Below are positions 26,101-36,132 of a stretch of DNA of 60,000 nucleotides, one piece after another. The position numbers were made by a program, and so were the translations under genes. How positions within the stretch are numbered: the first letter of the stretch is position 1; each line of letters opens with the position of its first letter. Below the pieces are notes generated by a model that had not been told where the DNA came from, ran no database searches, and saw nothing but the letters and a program-made list of their open reading frames with translations. The stretch covers positions 15,428,485-15,488,484 of the forward strand of contig NC_134027.1 of NCBI RefSeq assembly GCF_964204645.1, read 5' to 3'. The stretch comes from Tubulanus polymorphus (taxonomy: Eukaryota; Nemertea; Palaeonemertea; Tubulaniformes; Tubulanidae).

Positions 26101-27209
26101 AAACTGTAACACATGAAGAATTATCAAATTACCAAAAAAGAATTAAACCCGAAAATCATATTCATACAGAAAAGATAATGGTAACTCAAGAAGATAAATA
26201 TAATTATGTAGTACATTATAGAATGTTAAAGTTTTATTTGAATCAAGGAATGATTCTAAAAAAAGTGCATAGATATATTTCATTTAGTCAATCTAAGTGG
26301 TTAGAAAAATATATAGATTTTAACACCAAACAGAGAACTGAAGCTAAAACTGATTTCGAAAAAGATTTCTTCAAACTAATGAATAATGCATTCTATGGTA
26401 AGACTTGTGAAAATATTAGAAATAGAAATGATATTGAGTTAGTTAGTAATGGTAAAAGAATTAGACATTTACAATCATATCCTAAGTTCATTGGTAACAG
26501 AATATTTGATGAAAATTTAGCCGCAGTTAAGATGAGAAGAACATCAATGAAATTTAATAAACCAATCTATGTTGGCGCTTCAGTTTTAGAATTATCAAAA
26601 TTACTAATGTATGAATTCTATTATAATGTATTACAACCACTTTTTGGAGAAAAACATATAGAAATACTATATTTTGATACTGACAGTTACATATTAAAGA
26701 TAAAAACTGATAACATAACTGATGATTTAAAAACATTAAAACATCATTTTGATTTCAGTAACTATCCTAAAAATCATGAATTGTTTAGCAATGATAATAA
26801 AAAAGTTCCCGGTAAATTCAAAGATGAATTAGGTGGCGAAGAAATGATAGAGTTCATAGGTATTAGATCTAAAATGTATTCATATGAAACTAAAGAACAT
26901 GAAGCTAAAAAGTTAAAAGGAATAACAAAAAGTGTAGTAGAAAAGAATATTCATTTCAAAGATTACATCAATTGTATATTCAATGAAGAAGTTAGAAAAC
27001 ATAAGATGAGATGTTTAAGATCTGAAGATCATGAAATATTTATTGAAGAAATTGAAAAGATAAGTCTAAACCCATTTGATGATAAAAGATATATTTTAGA
27101 TGATGGAATTCATACAGTTGCATATGGTTGCAATTTAGATGAATACTTAAAATTTAAAAGAGAAGAAACAAATGAGAACGAGATAATGAAAAGAATTCTA
27201 ACGTGTTAA
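23181..27209 (+). pseudogene. polB: protein-primed DNA polymerase B, Polinton copy 1, intein-free
   Basis: Replicative polymerase of the Polinton, split over three frames (23181-23642, 23602-24915, 24924-27209), about 1,340 codons in all, normal for animal Polintons. N-terminal zinc fingers (CPTCNINIDKS; later CRKCLHRFSNESTLLNHKQLC-like) come first. Then the exonuclease: Exo I GDFESL (about 24621), intact D-x-E; Exo II region HNLSGYDAHLF. Between them lies a treble-clef/HNH-like CYYCEKIF...RDHDHL motif. Palm motifs: A YIDANNLYGWAM, B KLMNNAFYGKTCEN, C ILYFDTDSYILK (about 26662-26690), uninterrupted. Two frame changes (about 23620 and 24915) break it; both could be single-base indels. Confidence 0.92.
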
Positions 27210-27238
27210 TCAAATTTTAATAAAAATATGTATTATAA

Positions 27239-27580
27239 ATGGAGAGTAAACAAGCACACAGTGAATTCTTAAATAGAATAAAAGATACTATAAATGTCAA
27301 ATCTGTAGATTATAAATTCAAAAAGTTAACAGAATTAACAATTCATAAGAAATATCTAATTACAAATATTGATACAGTTACTAATAACTATGGAGATAAA
27401 TTAGTTATACACTTAGAATATGAAGGATTAAAAGGAAATAAATATAAATTCAGAACATATTTACCGGATAGATTTCATAGATTATCAAGTGAAGACTTAG
27501 AGGAATTATGTTCTGGAGATTTATATTTCGTATACAAAGGTAAGAATGAAAAAGGGCACCATGAAATAGATTTCGAATAA
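27239..27580 (+). CDS. small OB-fold-like protein, Polinton copy 1
   Basis: Intact 113-residue protein, start in TATAAATGG. It shares FKKLTEL, YGDKL, then F-x-x-[YF]-LPD-[RK] and a C-terminal YKGKNEKGHHEIDF with the 108-residue protein at 35806-36132. Small size, beta-rich pattern and LPDRFHRLSSEDLEEL suggest an OB-fold ssDNA-binding protein like those found beside polymerases in other elements, but this is inference. It lies 29 bp after the polymerase stop and 17 bp before the next gene, whereas in copy 2 the homologue is at the opposite end of the element. Confidence 0.75.
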   Translation: MESKQAHSEFLNRIKDTINVKSVDYKFKKLTELTIHKKYLITNIDTVTNNYGDKLVIHLEYEGLKGNKYKFRTYLPDRFHRLSSEDLEELCSGDLYFVYKGKNEKGHHEIDFE

Positions 27581-27597
27581 GAAAATATGTAAAATAA

Positions 27598-28358
27598 ATG
27601 GTAGAATTAAAAGAATACAGAATATTTGTTGATTCTAGAAGACTTACAGATTATAAATCACATAATTTACTAGTACAATTAGATAGAGAATTCAAGAATT
27701 GTGTAGATTTAAAATTAGTTAATATAAGTTTATGTAATTCTTTTTACAATATATCGAATAAAACTATTGAACATAGAGCTTTTTTAATTTTTAATAAAGG
27801 TAAAAATGAATGGTCCTATATATATTTAAAACCGGGGTTATATAATTTAGATACATTAGCACAAGTAATTAATAGAAAAGCCTGGCACAAATTAGGTAGT
27901 AGTTCTGGGTTTAGTATTAGATTTTTAAAAAGTGATAGTTCTGATAGAATAAAGATTAGGTTGTCTAATAGTGAAAAACATAAATTTATGGTAAAAAAAC
28001 CTATAGCTAAACTGTTAGGAATCTTCCAGATAGATCTTTTACAAATATTGACGCTACTACACCAAACTTAATACCTTACACACATTTCTATATTTATTGC
28101 AATTTAATCGATCCTACAAAAACATTCGAAGCAACTAAAGATATAACTTGTAATTCTGGTTTACTAAACATTTTACCATTGAAGAATGTTAAAGAATTTG
28201 GAACGCAAATAAATTATAATTTAACAGAATGTGATTTCAAACCATGCATTCCTCGTTTTAATAATTTTAGATTAGAAATTAGAAATCATAATGGATACTT
28301 AATTGATTTGAATAATTTCCCTGTAATTTATGAATTAGTTATAAGATGTAGAGAGTAA
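27598..28358 (+). pseudogene. penton-like minor capsid protein, copy 1, frameshifted
   Basis: Homologue of the intact 252-residue protein at 45673-44915. Frame one runs 27598-28071; after a frame change at about 28020 the rest reads on to a stop at 28358 (conserved THFYIYCNLIDPTKTFE and LDLNNFPV-like tail). Conserved EYRIFVDSRRLT near the start and YLKPGLYNLDTLAQ in the middle resemble single-jelly-roll minor capsid proteins. Start context ATAAATGG. Confidence 0.65.
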
Positions 28359-28376
28359 TTTTTTTTCACTATATAA

Positions 28377-28718
28377 TTGAATATAACTGTTGGACCGAGT
28401 ATATGTTTTGGGTTTGATTTTAAACATGGTAAAGAAATGAGAATTAAACTAAATGATGTAATATCTGATATAAAAAGTAAATCATTTATTAATGCATCAA
28501 TGATTAATAAAGAAAATTATAATATAGAAAAAGTAATTGATTTAATTAAATCACCTTTAGAATATTATGAATTAAATGAAGATGGAATTATTGATGATAT
28601 TAAAAACATATTAACCAAAATATATGATAATCATAAAAGTAGTAATGAAATAAATGTTGAATTAATCATAAATAAGTTAACTAAATATTTTGATGATAGT
28701 AATTTTTTTGATAAATAA
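28377..28718 (+). pseudogene. 113-codon conserved Polinton protein, start codon lost
   Basis: Homologue of the 118-residue protein at 44898-44542; both begin NITVGPSICFGFDF. In copy 2 the start reads ATATAAATGAATATAAC, while here the same bases read ATATAATTGAATATAAC, so the ATG has become TTG. An indel in the middle makes it five residues shorter. Charged C-terminal half, no membrane segment, function unknown. The next gene starts directly after its stop. Confidence 0.7.
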
Positions 28719-28940
28719 ATGAGTGATAATAAGTGGATAATAACTGGTTTATATAATGGAGCATTACTATCAGTTGGAACTGTTGGTTATTCAATGGTAT
28801 TAAAAAAAGTATTCAAAATGGGAAGTGTTAATGTTGATAGATTTGATATAAATGATATTTTAAAATTAACATTAGCAGTTACTATATCTAATTTAACTAT
28901 TGATTATTTAGAAAAGCAAAAATATATTCCTCCCATATAA
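28719..28940 (+). CDS. 73-residue membrane protein, Polinton copy 1
   Basis: Start in ATAAATGAG. N-terminal hydrophobic stretch ITGLYNGALLSVGTVGYSM then KKVFKMG, and a second hydrophobic part LTLAVTISNLTIDYL. C-terminal KYIPPI. This small two-helix protein recurs beside the 140-residue protein in both Polinton copies, suggesting a virion membrane or assembly role, but that is inference. Intact here, frameshifted in copy 2. Confidence 0.75.
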   Translation: MSDNKWIITGLYNGALLSVGTVGYSMVLKKVFKMGSVNVDRFDINDILKLTLAVTISNLTIDYLEKQKYIPPI

Positions 28941-28964
28941 ATACATAATTATTTTACTAAATAA

Positions 28965-29387
28965 ATGGCTTCTGCAGTTATAACTATTATAGGATCGGCA
29001 ATTGTTAACGCTTTAGCATTTACTGGTGGTGGTTATTTATTTAAACATATTGATAAAAATGGATCATTAACAGAACAAAAAAGACATAACTTAGCATTAG
29101 AGAAATACAATAAAGCAGCAGAAGAATATAGAGAAAAGAGACAAAACTATATGGATTACATCAATAAAGAATTATATGATCAGAAGATTTCACATAGAGA
29201 TTTTCAATCAGTTGATGATGCAATGAGTTTATATAACGCGGTAACCAATAAAGAAAAACTACATCTATACAAACCTAAATTATCAGATTATTATACCCCA
29301 AGTAATGAACAACAGAAATATGAAATAATATGGATTTTAGGTGGAACAGTTATTGTTATATTTGTAGCATATAAATTTACTAATTAG
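28965..29387 (+). CDS. 140-residue conserved Polinton membrane protein
   Basis: Start in CTAAATAAATGG. N-terminal hydrophobic helix (IGSAIVNALAFTGGGYLF), central charged coiled region (HNLALEKYNKAAEEYREKRQ), LSDYYTPS motif, and a C-terminal membrane helix (IIWILGGTVIVIFVAYKF). The arrangement GSAxVNALAF...LSDFY-P-S is, as I recall it, a widespread Polinton-linked family of unknown function in animal genomes. 131 of 140 residues match the copy 2 homologue at 44293-43871. Confidence 0.8.
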   Translation: MASAVITIIGSAIVNALAFTGGGYLFKHIDKNGSLTEQKRHNLALEKYNKAAEEYREKRQNYMDYINKELYDQKISHRDFQSVDDAMSLYNAVTNKEKLHLYKPKLSDYYTPSNEQQKYEIIWILGGTVIVIFVAYKFTN

Positions 29388-29407
29388 TAATTTTTTTTGC
29401 TAAATAA

Positions 29408-29842
29408 ATGGAATATAAAGTTGATAATATTGACATTATTCCTCATGATATAAATAAAACTAAATTAAAAACATATTTAGAAAAACAAATATTAGAATTT
29501 GAAAGTGACTTAAAAGTTAAAAAGAAAAAATATTTAAAATCTAAAATTATATATTATTTGATTATAAGTGGTTCGGTTACAATTAGTTCTGTAATAACAT
29601 TTCTAGCAATATTCAGTCCATTAACACCTTTAGCTATATCAATTGGCGTATTAAGATTAAGTTCAAGTGTTTTGACCGGCATAAGTTCAAAATTAAATAT
29701 AAAAAGTAATAAAGAAAAAATTAAAACTAATATAAAAGAAATTAATAAATTAAAGAATACACTAGATTATATAATAAGTTTAAATGGTCATATAACAGTT
29801 GAAGAACAAGATAAATTATTAAAAGAATTAATAAATTATTAA
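29408..29842 (+). CDS. 144-residue membrane protein, Polinton copy 1
   Basis: T8 run and CTAAATAAATGG before the start. Basic N-terminal helix, then two adjacent hydrophobic stretches (IIYYLIISGSVTISSVITFL and FSPLTPLAISIGVL), then a Lys-rich coiled C-terminus. The last 94 residues differ from the copy 2 homologue by one residue. Function unknown; likely a virion or host-membrane protein. Confidence 0.75.
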   Translation: MEYKVDNIDIIPHDINKTKLKTYLEKQILEFESDLKVKKKKYLKSKIIYYLIISGSVTISSVITFLAIFSPLTPLAISIGVLRLSSSVLTGISSKLNIKSNKEKIKTNIKEINKLKNTLDYIISLNGHITVEEQDKLLKELINY

Positions 29843-29858
29843 TTTCTTAATTATATAA

Positions 29859-30530
29859 ATGGCAGATAGTTTTCCAAAAGCTTTCCAATATAATAAATCA
29901 ATTAAATATAATATTCCAGCAATAGATTTTAATAAAGATATTACATATAGAAATGAAGTTTTAAATTCATTAATTGATTTATATATTTATGTTACTGAAA
30001 GTAATAATTTTCATGTAAAGATGGAAAATATATTTCATGTGTATACAATTAATTTTAAAAATTTAAATGAGGCAAAACAATGGTAATTAAAATCTAATAT
30101 GAAGTATTGGCAGAACCAATTAAATTTTGCTGTTTATTGTGCAACAACAGGATGTGGAATTAGTTGGAATGATCATTTAAACAAACCAAGTTTACCATTG
30201 ATGTTATCACTTTTTAGATTTCATACATATTTTCAAATAAAATTAATATTAGATGAATTAGAATGTCCTTTACCAGGTTCAAAATATTTTAAAGAATTGA
30301 ATAATAATATTAATTTAAGGTTTTTAAATATAAGTTTTATAAAATATGTAATGAATTTAATATTAATTCAAATAAAGATTTTAGAGCAAAAATTGGAACA
30401 ATGGGTGGATTAGGAATATTATATACTAAAGAATTTGGAAAAATAATGACAAATTCAGATATAAGAACACTAAATTGGAATGAATTACCAAAATATTATA
30501 ATAATATACAACAACAAAACAATAATGGTT
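29859..30530 (+). pseudogene. CATTGCG-family Polinton protein, copy 1, truncated
   Basis: Start in TATATAAATGG. Begins ADSFPKAFQYNKSIKYNIP as in copy 2; a TAA replaces a leucine codon at about 30084, then FAVYCATTGCGISWNDHL and LFRFHTYFQIKLILDELE follow. A frame change at about 30315-30400 precedes the last recognisable part (LNWNELPKYYNN). Sequence homology to the copy 2 gene (43412-42022) stops at about 30530, inside the gene, where envelope-like sequence takes over in the same frame. Confidence 0.75.
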
Positions 30531-32808
30531 CGGATCAAATTAGGCATAAGAGGGCAGCGCTAGGATTTTTAGGTAGTATTTTTTCTTCATTGTTCGGTTT
30601 AGCGACAGAATCAGAAGTTGCGGTTATTGGGGAACATATTAAAGCTATAGAAAAACAAGAACAATTGTCATCTGTTTTTATGACAAAATTAGCTGGTAAA
30701 TTATCATCTTATATTAATGCAACTGATTATAGGATTAACAACGCATTTACAGCGTTACAAAGTAACCATGAACTCATTCAACAATTGGAGTCGCAAGTTC
30801 GTTTTCTCAAAACGAAAAGTGCAAATGACATGATAATTGCGGTCATTTATCTGATGCAGCATGTTGTTTCATATATAGAAACTTTACAGGAAATACAAAT
30901 AAGGATAACTGATTGGGTGCAAGGGGCAGAACGCCTTACACAAGGTTATTTACCTCGTGCCTTAATACCGCCTACTATGATAGCTAAGACTATAACTCAA
31001 ATTTCGCAAGAAGTAGAACGAAAGTATTCGAATTTTAAGTTGGCACATCACGACGTTGCTTTTTATTATCAGTTCAGAGATATAAGGTTTGCGAGGTCAG
31101 AACGATTCATATATATATAACTGTAAAGTTTCCGTTAGCGTCGTCAGATAACTATTTTGATCTCTACCGATTGGTAGTTTTTCTGCTTCCTATGAATGCG
31201 ACAACCGTAAATACAACTATCATCACTAATGTAATGCCGTATTTTGGTGTAACTAGGAACAGTAATTTTCATACAACATTTGATGACACCTTGTATGCTT
31301 CTTGTGTAGGTCAAGATGTAAAAACTTGTCGATCTATGACGGTATTGCGTCCTAACGCACAAACTAGTTGTGAAAGTGCATTATTTTTTGACAAACCAAT
31401 TTTAGTACATAAATACTGCCAGTTTAGATTTGAAACTGGGGGACTGTTTGAGGGTGCGGTAGATCTTGGAAATGATAGATTCCTTGCAAGTGGAAGTGAT
31501 ACACAATGGACGATGATTTGTCCACCAAATCAACCGCGAGCGGTGCCAGGATGTTTATTTTGTACAATTCGTCTCTCTTGTGGGTGTATTCTAAAAAGCA
31601 CGACGTTTTTGATACCAGCAATAATTGGTTCATGTCATGTATCGGGAGAGATTACAATGTCGCATCCAGTAAACTTACCGGTGTTGCATTCTTTATTTTC
31701 GAAAAAGGACCTTAGATCGGTTACAGGGGGGAGTCATTATAATAAAACACCGAATGTTCCTTTACCAAGCTTTGGATTGGCTGAGGCTAAATGGAAAGAT
31801 GTTGCTATGGTCGATCAAAAATTTTCGGTAGATTTTAAAACATTAGCAGGGAGTCTTGTAAAGGATAAATTAATCTTTAAATCAAAAGCAGACGCTTTAA
31901 AGTCGTTGCCTTCAATTGAAGATTACACTCCAATAGGACTTGTTATTAAAATTTTAGCAAGCTGTGCGATAGCTATTTCTACTTTGTCTATGATTATCTC
32001 TATATTTGTTTGCTACAAATCAGGGGGTTTAGGTTTAGTTATGGGTGCATATGTTCCGTCGGTTAGGGCATATAATTTGTGCGAGTCGTTTGATATTAAT
32101 GAGTTAGCAAATCATATTAATTTTACTGAAATTGTTAATATTAAGAGTGAACACCCGATTAGTTTTCGGGTAGATGTGTTTTTATTTTTAGTCATCGTTG
32201 TTGGGGTTTTACTCATTCTATTTAGACCAATTTTGATGGCGTACTTGCGTCGACTTCGTCACTGTCTACCTGCTTGTTGCTGCTGCTCTGTACTCGACGA
32301 AGCCCCAGCCCGTTTGAAACTACGCTTAGAAAACGGGACTGGAAAGGTTGATTTGGAATTAATGAAACTTTTGGCTTGTTCGAATCGATGTGAAGTTAAT
32401 GTTGCTCCGCCGACAGAAGTGCAATTGTCAAATTTCTGCGGGAGTTCTAAGTTAAATTTGCAGTGGCAAAATAAATCATTCAATTGTACTAATGGTACTA
32501 ATTACATTTTTCCTTTGGATGTTACGATACCATTGTCAACAAATTTGTCTAAATTGAAACAGATTCTAAATGGCAAAAATAAAATTTCCTTGGTTTTGGC
32601 ATTTAGAAAATATGAAAAAATTTTGGCAAAACCAAGTCATGCTGTTGTCGCTTCAGTTACTAATGAAATCGATAATGATGGCATTAACGAAATGATTACG
32701 TCAAATCAATTACAAACTTCGACGGAATATGAATTCCCGTTAATAAATCAATTGGCTCCTAGGTTACAAATTTTACCCCGAAAATCTTTGTATCCAAGTT
32801 TGACGTAA
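30531..32808 (+). pseudogene. envelope/fusion-protein-like gene, truncated and frameshifted
   Basis: Starts just before a furin-type RHKR followed by a hydrophobic, fusion-peptide-like AALGFLGSIFSSLFG. A heptad-like helical region follows (about 30600-30850). A frame change at the ATATATATAT at about 31105-31116 separates it from 31171-32808, which has many paired Cys (PGCLFCTIRLSCGC and others), a membrane helix (IGLVIKILASCAIAIS and on), and another hydrophobic stretch (FLFLVIVVGVLLILF) with a Cys-rich juxtamembrane segment. The pattern matches env-like ORFs of invertebrate LTR elements and baculovirus-F-type fusion proteins. The receptor-binding subunit upstream of the cleavage site is missing, so the gene is not functional. 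Confidence 0.65.
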
Positions 32809-33287
32809 ATAATCGTTAAAGGTAAAAGATATTAAATGGTTAAATTTTTGGAAAAAAAATTTACGGTTGTATACTAGAGAAAATGGTACTAAGTGAGTTG
32901 CAAAATAAGGTATCGGGTGTCAAAATAATGTGGTTATGGTGTTAATGGCAATTATTGGTGATGACTAGCCTAATTGAGGATAAGGTATATAAACAATTTC
33001 TCGGTTATAATGCAAATGTAAATAAATTAATGATGATTCAAACGGTTTGGCAAGAATGAAATTTATGAGGTGCACGTTTAATCTCGATTCGTTGAATCAT
33101 GCAATAAAACCGATAAAAAGTGATTTGCACACATCGATAAGTGGCAGGATTATGAATTGTCATTTTGTTTTTTAGCTTAATACAAATACATATATGATAT
33201 ATGTCATCATACACTATTGAATAATTGATATAAAACAAGGGAATATATAACATAGATGATTTATCGTTTTGTAGTTAATTATAAATG

Positions 33288-33486
33288 TTGTTAATCCCTT
33301 AAGGAAAGAAAATGAAATAGTTTTTGGTAATCCCTTAAGAAGAAAAAATAAATAAAAAAAATAAAAATATGTATAATTTTTTGTTTATCCCTTCAGGAAT
33401 AAATAAGGAAAAAATAATTTTGTTAATCCCTTAAGGAAAAAAAGGAAAAATAATTTTGTTAATCCCTTAAGGAAAGAAAGGAAAAT
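33288..33486. repeat. TTAATCCCTTAAGGAA repeat, five copies
   Basis: The palindrome-containing motif (C)CCTTAAGG with flanking TTGTTAAT and GGAAAGAAA recurs five times at 30-55 bp spacing, with variants TTAAGAAG and TTCAGGAA in the middle copies. Confidence 0.8.
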
Positions 33487-33869
33487 AATACTGTAATGAT
33501 AAAAAGGATTGTTAGGTACAATTATGGAAATATGATTGTGATACCGTAGGTTATAGCAAATTGCTTGCTTAGACAAAATAAGCATATAATTATTTGTATT
33601 ACACGTAAGACAAAGATAATAGTGTGACATATAACTTGTTGTATACATGTTTTAAATTTTATTTTCCACATGATACTTCGCTATGTTTGGACCAGATCAA
33701 GACGATAAGCATATAGTGGATAAGTTCAAAAGAAACTATCGGTAGAAATGAAGTCAAGGAATTGATGGCTGGGACAACTTCAACAATAAACGATGACGGA
33801 TTGGATGTTGAAAGTGAATCGATGATTGACAATAATATTTGTGTTTAAACGATTTATTACATGTATATC

Positions 33870-33872
<3 letters not shown>

Positions 33873-33958
<86 letters not shown>
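33873..33958. repeat. (TA)n microsatellite
   Basis: About 43 uninterrupted TA units. Confidence 0.98.
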
Positions 33959-33963
<5 letters not shown>

Positions 33964-34588
33964 GATTATAGCTATATCAAGAAAAGGCAATAATAGTAAA
34001 TGTTCTATCGAATATGAATACAGGTTATATTCAGTAAACTATATAATAAAAAAATATTGAGATTAATTTCTTAAGTCTTCAATCTGGTTGGATTAAAACT
34101 GAATCATAACGTTAATGAATGAATTGTGGAATCATTGTTGTACAATGATACACTAGTGATGTATATGTATTTGAAATTGGAAAAATACTACATATTCAGG
34201 TGCGTTGTTTCTAAGGAACATATATTGTTTATCATAATTAACTAAAATTGAATTATATATGTCAATTTGCTATAAATTTAAGTAATACATGGAAATTCGT
34301 CAACATAATACCTAATAATATATTGTGGTATACGTCGATTGATAGGCATAGATGGTTTAATTATTATACATTAACGAGAAGATAGCAAAAGTATAGAATA
34401 AACTTATTCAAACGGATCATAATCATCTTCCACTTAGAATATTGTTGTAATATTTATACGAAATGTTTCATTTTTTTTGTTGCATTATTATTGTGTTAGT
34501 TCAGTTATGTCAAATTTAATTTTTAGTTTATAAATGCGATTTGTCGCTAAAAAAGTTGTATGGTTGCGTTGCCTGTGCTCTGGGTTTG

Positions 34589-34602
34589 ATATATACATAT
34601 GT

Positions 34603-34691
<89 letters not shown>
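34589..34691. repeat. (AT)n microsatellite
   Basis: ATATACATATGTATAC then about 42 AT units. Frames through it are artefacts. Confidence 0.98.
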
Positions 34692-34694
<3 letters not shown>

Positions 34695-34730
34695 CATTTT
34701 TCTTTTTGTCAAAGTGGGACACTTTGAATT

Positions 34731-34743
34731 GAGTGGGGGGTAA
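34731..34743 (+). promoter_or_regulatory. probable polypurine tract
   Basis: GAGTGGGGGGTAA directly before TGTTGTTACA: the expected plus-strand primer site immediately 5' of a 3' LTR. Confidence 0.5.
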
Positions 34744-35204
34744 TGTTGTTACATAGGCATTTTAATCAATTTAACTACGTATCACTTTCTGCTATTACGC
34801 TATCTCAAGCTCGTGGGACAATTCCTGCTGTTTAGTAATTATGGAATAATTAAAAGCTTTATGTTCAAACCCGGAATTAGATAAGATAAATTTCTAGAAT
34901 AAATGCACGGTACTCTCGGGGAAAAACGGAGAGGGAGAGCAACATTGGCGGCATCGACCAGAGCAGAGGCAGCGCACCAAGCAGGGTAAGGGTGATATGA
35001 TATTTGTCAGTTGTCATTTGTTTAAGTTTCATGCAATAGAACCCTTGCATCATTTTATCAACCTGAGTTTAGTTGTTGGTTATGTTTGGTCTCTGGTTTC
35101 TATATCACCGTGCAGGACAGGAGGGGAAGTGCATACGTCACGAACAAGAACAGCGGCGCTCTCCCACAGCAATTTCGGGCTTCCCCCTCCAGGTCGCACG
35201 ACAC
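34744..35204 (+). repeat. probable 3' LTR
   Basis: Begins TGTTGTTACA after the purine tract; a plausible end is ...CGCACGACACA at about 35204, giving TGT...ACA termini and about 460 bp. It contains AATAAA (about 34899). No second LTR is in the window, so the right border is a guess. Confidence 0.45.
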
Positions 35205-35417
35205 AATTACAAAATATCGTGAATTAAGTTTCACTAATTACAAATTACATTTTACGTTTTAAAAATTGAAAATTACGTTTTCCGTTTTGCGAATTACAAA
35301 TTATGTTTCCCAAAAGACCTCTCGCGATAAAATGAACCGAGATGTAGTGGAAAATCGTTAAACGTCCAAAACATTATTCGTAAAACGTAATTCGTAATTC
35401 ATAAAACACAACGAGTT
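35205..35417. other. flanking DNA with AATTACGTTTT-like repeats
   Basis: Short repeats of ACGAATTACAAATTA and ACGTAATTCGTAATTC type, no gene. Position 35417 may be the last base of the BEL LTR that continues at 52169. Confidence 0.4.
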
Positions 35418-35423
35418 GTAGTA
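35418..35423. other. target-site duplication, left (GTAGTA)
   Basis: GTAGTA directly before the AGTA terminus, identical to 52163-52168. Six base pairs is the standard Polinton target duplication. Confidence 0.95.
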
Positions 35424-35493
35424 AGTACTTGGAAAAGTGGGCTTTTATACCAGAGGTCGTGCGGTCGAGACACCACTCATCACCACAAGTAAT
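35424..35493 (+). repeat. left terminal inverted repeat, Polinton copy 2
   Basis: AGTACTTGGAAAAGTGGGCT at the start, pairing with the complement of 52093-52162 with about two mismatches in 70 bp. It ends with CACTCATCACCACAAGTAAT. Confidence 0.95.
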
Positions 35494-35770
35494 AATTCAA
35501 TTGAGTATGAGACACCACTCATCACAGCTAGGCTCTAGTGAGAACGGACAGTTGCTCTGTGATACACATATACAGTGAGTGCGCGTAACAACATCTGCGC
35601 GTGGATAGATCGATACAGTGAGTATCTACTGAGAACGGTTATTAACGCGTGTGCTATTACTGTGGTAGTACAGTGATTGCGTGTCAACTGTACCCGGATA
35701 AATAGATGCTGTGAGGCTTGGGTGAGAACGGTTAATAGCGTGTTTGTTATATACAAGGGGAAGTAATCCC
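35494..35770. repeat. left-end extra segment with about 95 bp repeats
   Basis: Lies between two copies of CACTCATCACCACAAGTAAT (35474-35493 and 35771-35790) and has no counterpart at the right end. Inside, GAGAACGG recurs at about 35541, 35631 and 35723, followed by related stretches with TACAGTGA and GATAGAT-like bases, so it is two to three diverged tandem units. It may be a left-end expansion or a replication-related region. Confidence 0.65.
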
Positions 35771-35808
35771 CACTCATCACCACAAGTAATTTTTTTTCCT
35801 TATAAATG
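35771..35808 (+). promoter_or_regulatory. TIR-derived promoter-like module before OB-like gene
   Basis: CACTCATCACCACAAGTAAT, a T8 run, CCTTA and then TAAATGG overlapping the start codon. The same module stands before PolB (in the right TIR) and before the Zn-ribbon gene at 45696. Confidence 0.6.
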
Positions 35809-36132
35809 GGAGATAGAAAAGCATTCTTAGCAACAATAAATAACAGAATAAAACCAGCAAAAAAACAATTTGAAATAAAAAAGTTAGTTGATGTTACAAA
35901 AGAAATTGAACATAAAATATTGAAATTAGAAAAGATAAAAACTAAATATGGAGAGAAAGTATCAGCTAATTTAAGCAACTGCAATGTTAGTACATCGCGA
36001 GAATTTAAAGTATTTTTACCTGATAAATGGGTTTCATTGAGTACAGAGGAATTAAAAGATTTAGAAGGATTTAAAATAATCTATCATGGAAAAAATGAAG
36101 ATGGCCATCATGATTTAGAAATTGTTGATTAA
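35806..36132 (+). CDS. small OB-fold-like protein, Polinton copy 2
   Basis: Intact 108-residue protein, the first gene inside the left TIR. IKKLVDVTKEIEHKILKLEK, then KYGEKVSANL, FKVFLPDKWVSLSTEELKDL and a C-terminal YHGKNEDGHHDLEIVD align with the copy 1 protein at 27239-27580. A basic N-terminus and beta-strand-like pattern fit a small nucleic-acid-binding fold; ssDNA binding during protein-primed replication is a reasonable guess, not shown. Its start is fixed by the TAAATGG context. Confidence 0.75.
   Translation: MGDRKAFLATINNRIKPAKKQFEIKKLVDVTKEIEHKILKLEKIKTKYGEKVSANLSNCNVSTSREFKVFLPDKWVSLSTEELKDLEGFKIIYHGKNEDGHHDLEIVD

Larger units (their letters stand above)
22943..30530 (+). mobile_element. 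Polinton/Maverick copy 1, truncated
   Basis: A block of AT-rich plus-strand genes: PolB, OB-like protein, penton-like protein, four small proteins and the start of a CATTGCG-family gene. It is homologous, in inverted orientation, to 52.1-42.6 kb of copy 2. No TIR is visible at either end: the left side abuts the mini-element and the right side breaks off inside a gene at about 30530, where envelope-like sequence begins. ATPase, integrase and capsid genes are absent. Its polymerase has no intein. Confidence 0.9.
32809..34730. other. non-coding region between env-like gene and LTR
   Basis: About 1.9 kb with no convincing gene. It holds a TTAATCCCTTAAGGAA repeat and two long AT microsatellites (listed separately). 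Confidence 0.5.
30531..35204 (+). mobile_element. 3' part of an env-bearing LTR retroelement
   Basis: From the Polinton break point rightwards: an envelope-like gene lacking its N-terminal subunit, about 1.9 kb of non-coding DNA, a purine tract GAGTGGGGGG and a probable 3' LTR starting TGTTGTTACA. This is the order expected for the 3' end of an LTR retroelement with env. No gag, pol or 5' LTR is present in the window. Whether it is Gypsy- or BEL-type cannot be told from this piece. Confidence 0.55.

Noticed and set aside
30531-32808. Env-like gene as a native Polinton gene
   Set aside because: Polinton homology stops abruptly inside another gene, base composition changes, and the gene is followed by a purine tract and LTR-like sequence, so a separate retroelement explains it better.
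33839-34743. Ile-Tyr repeat proteins near 33.9 and 34.6 kb
   Set aside because: Artefacts of the TA/AT microsatellites.
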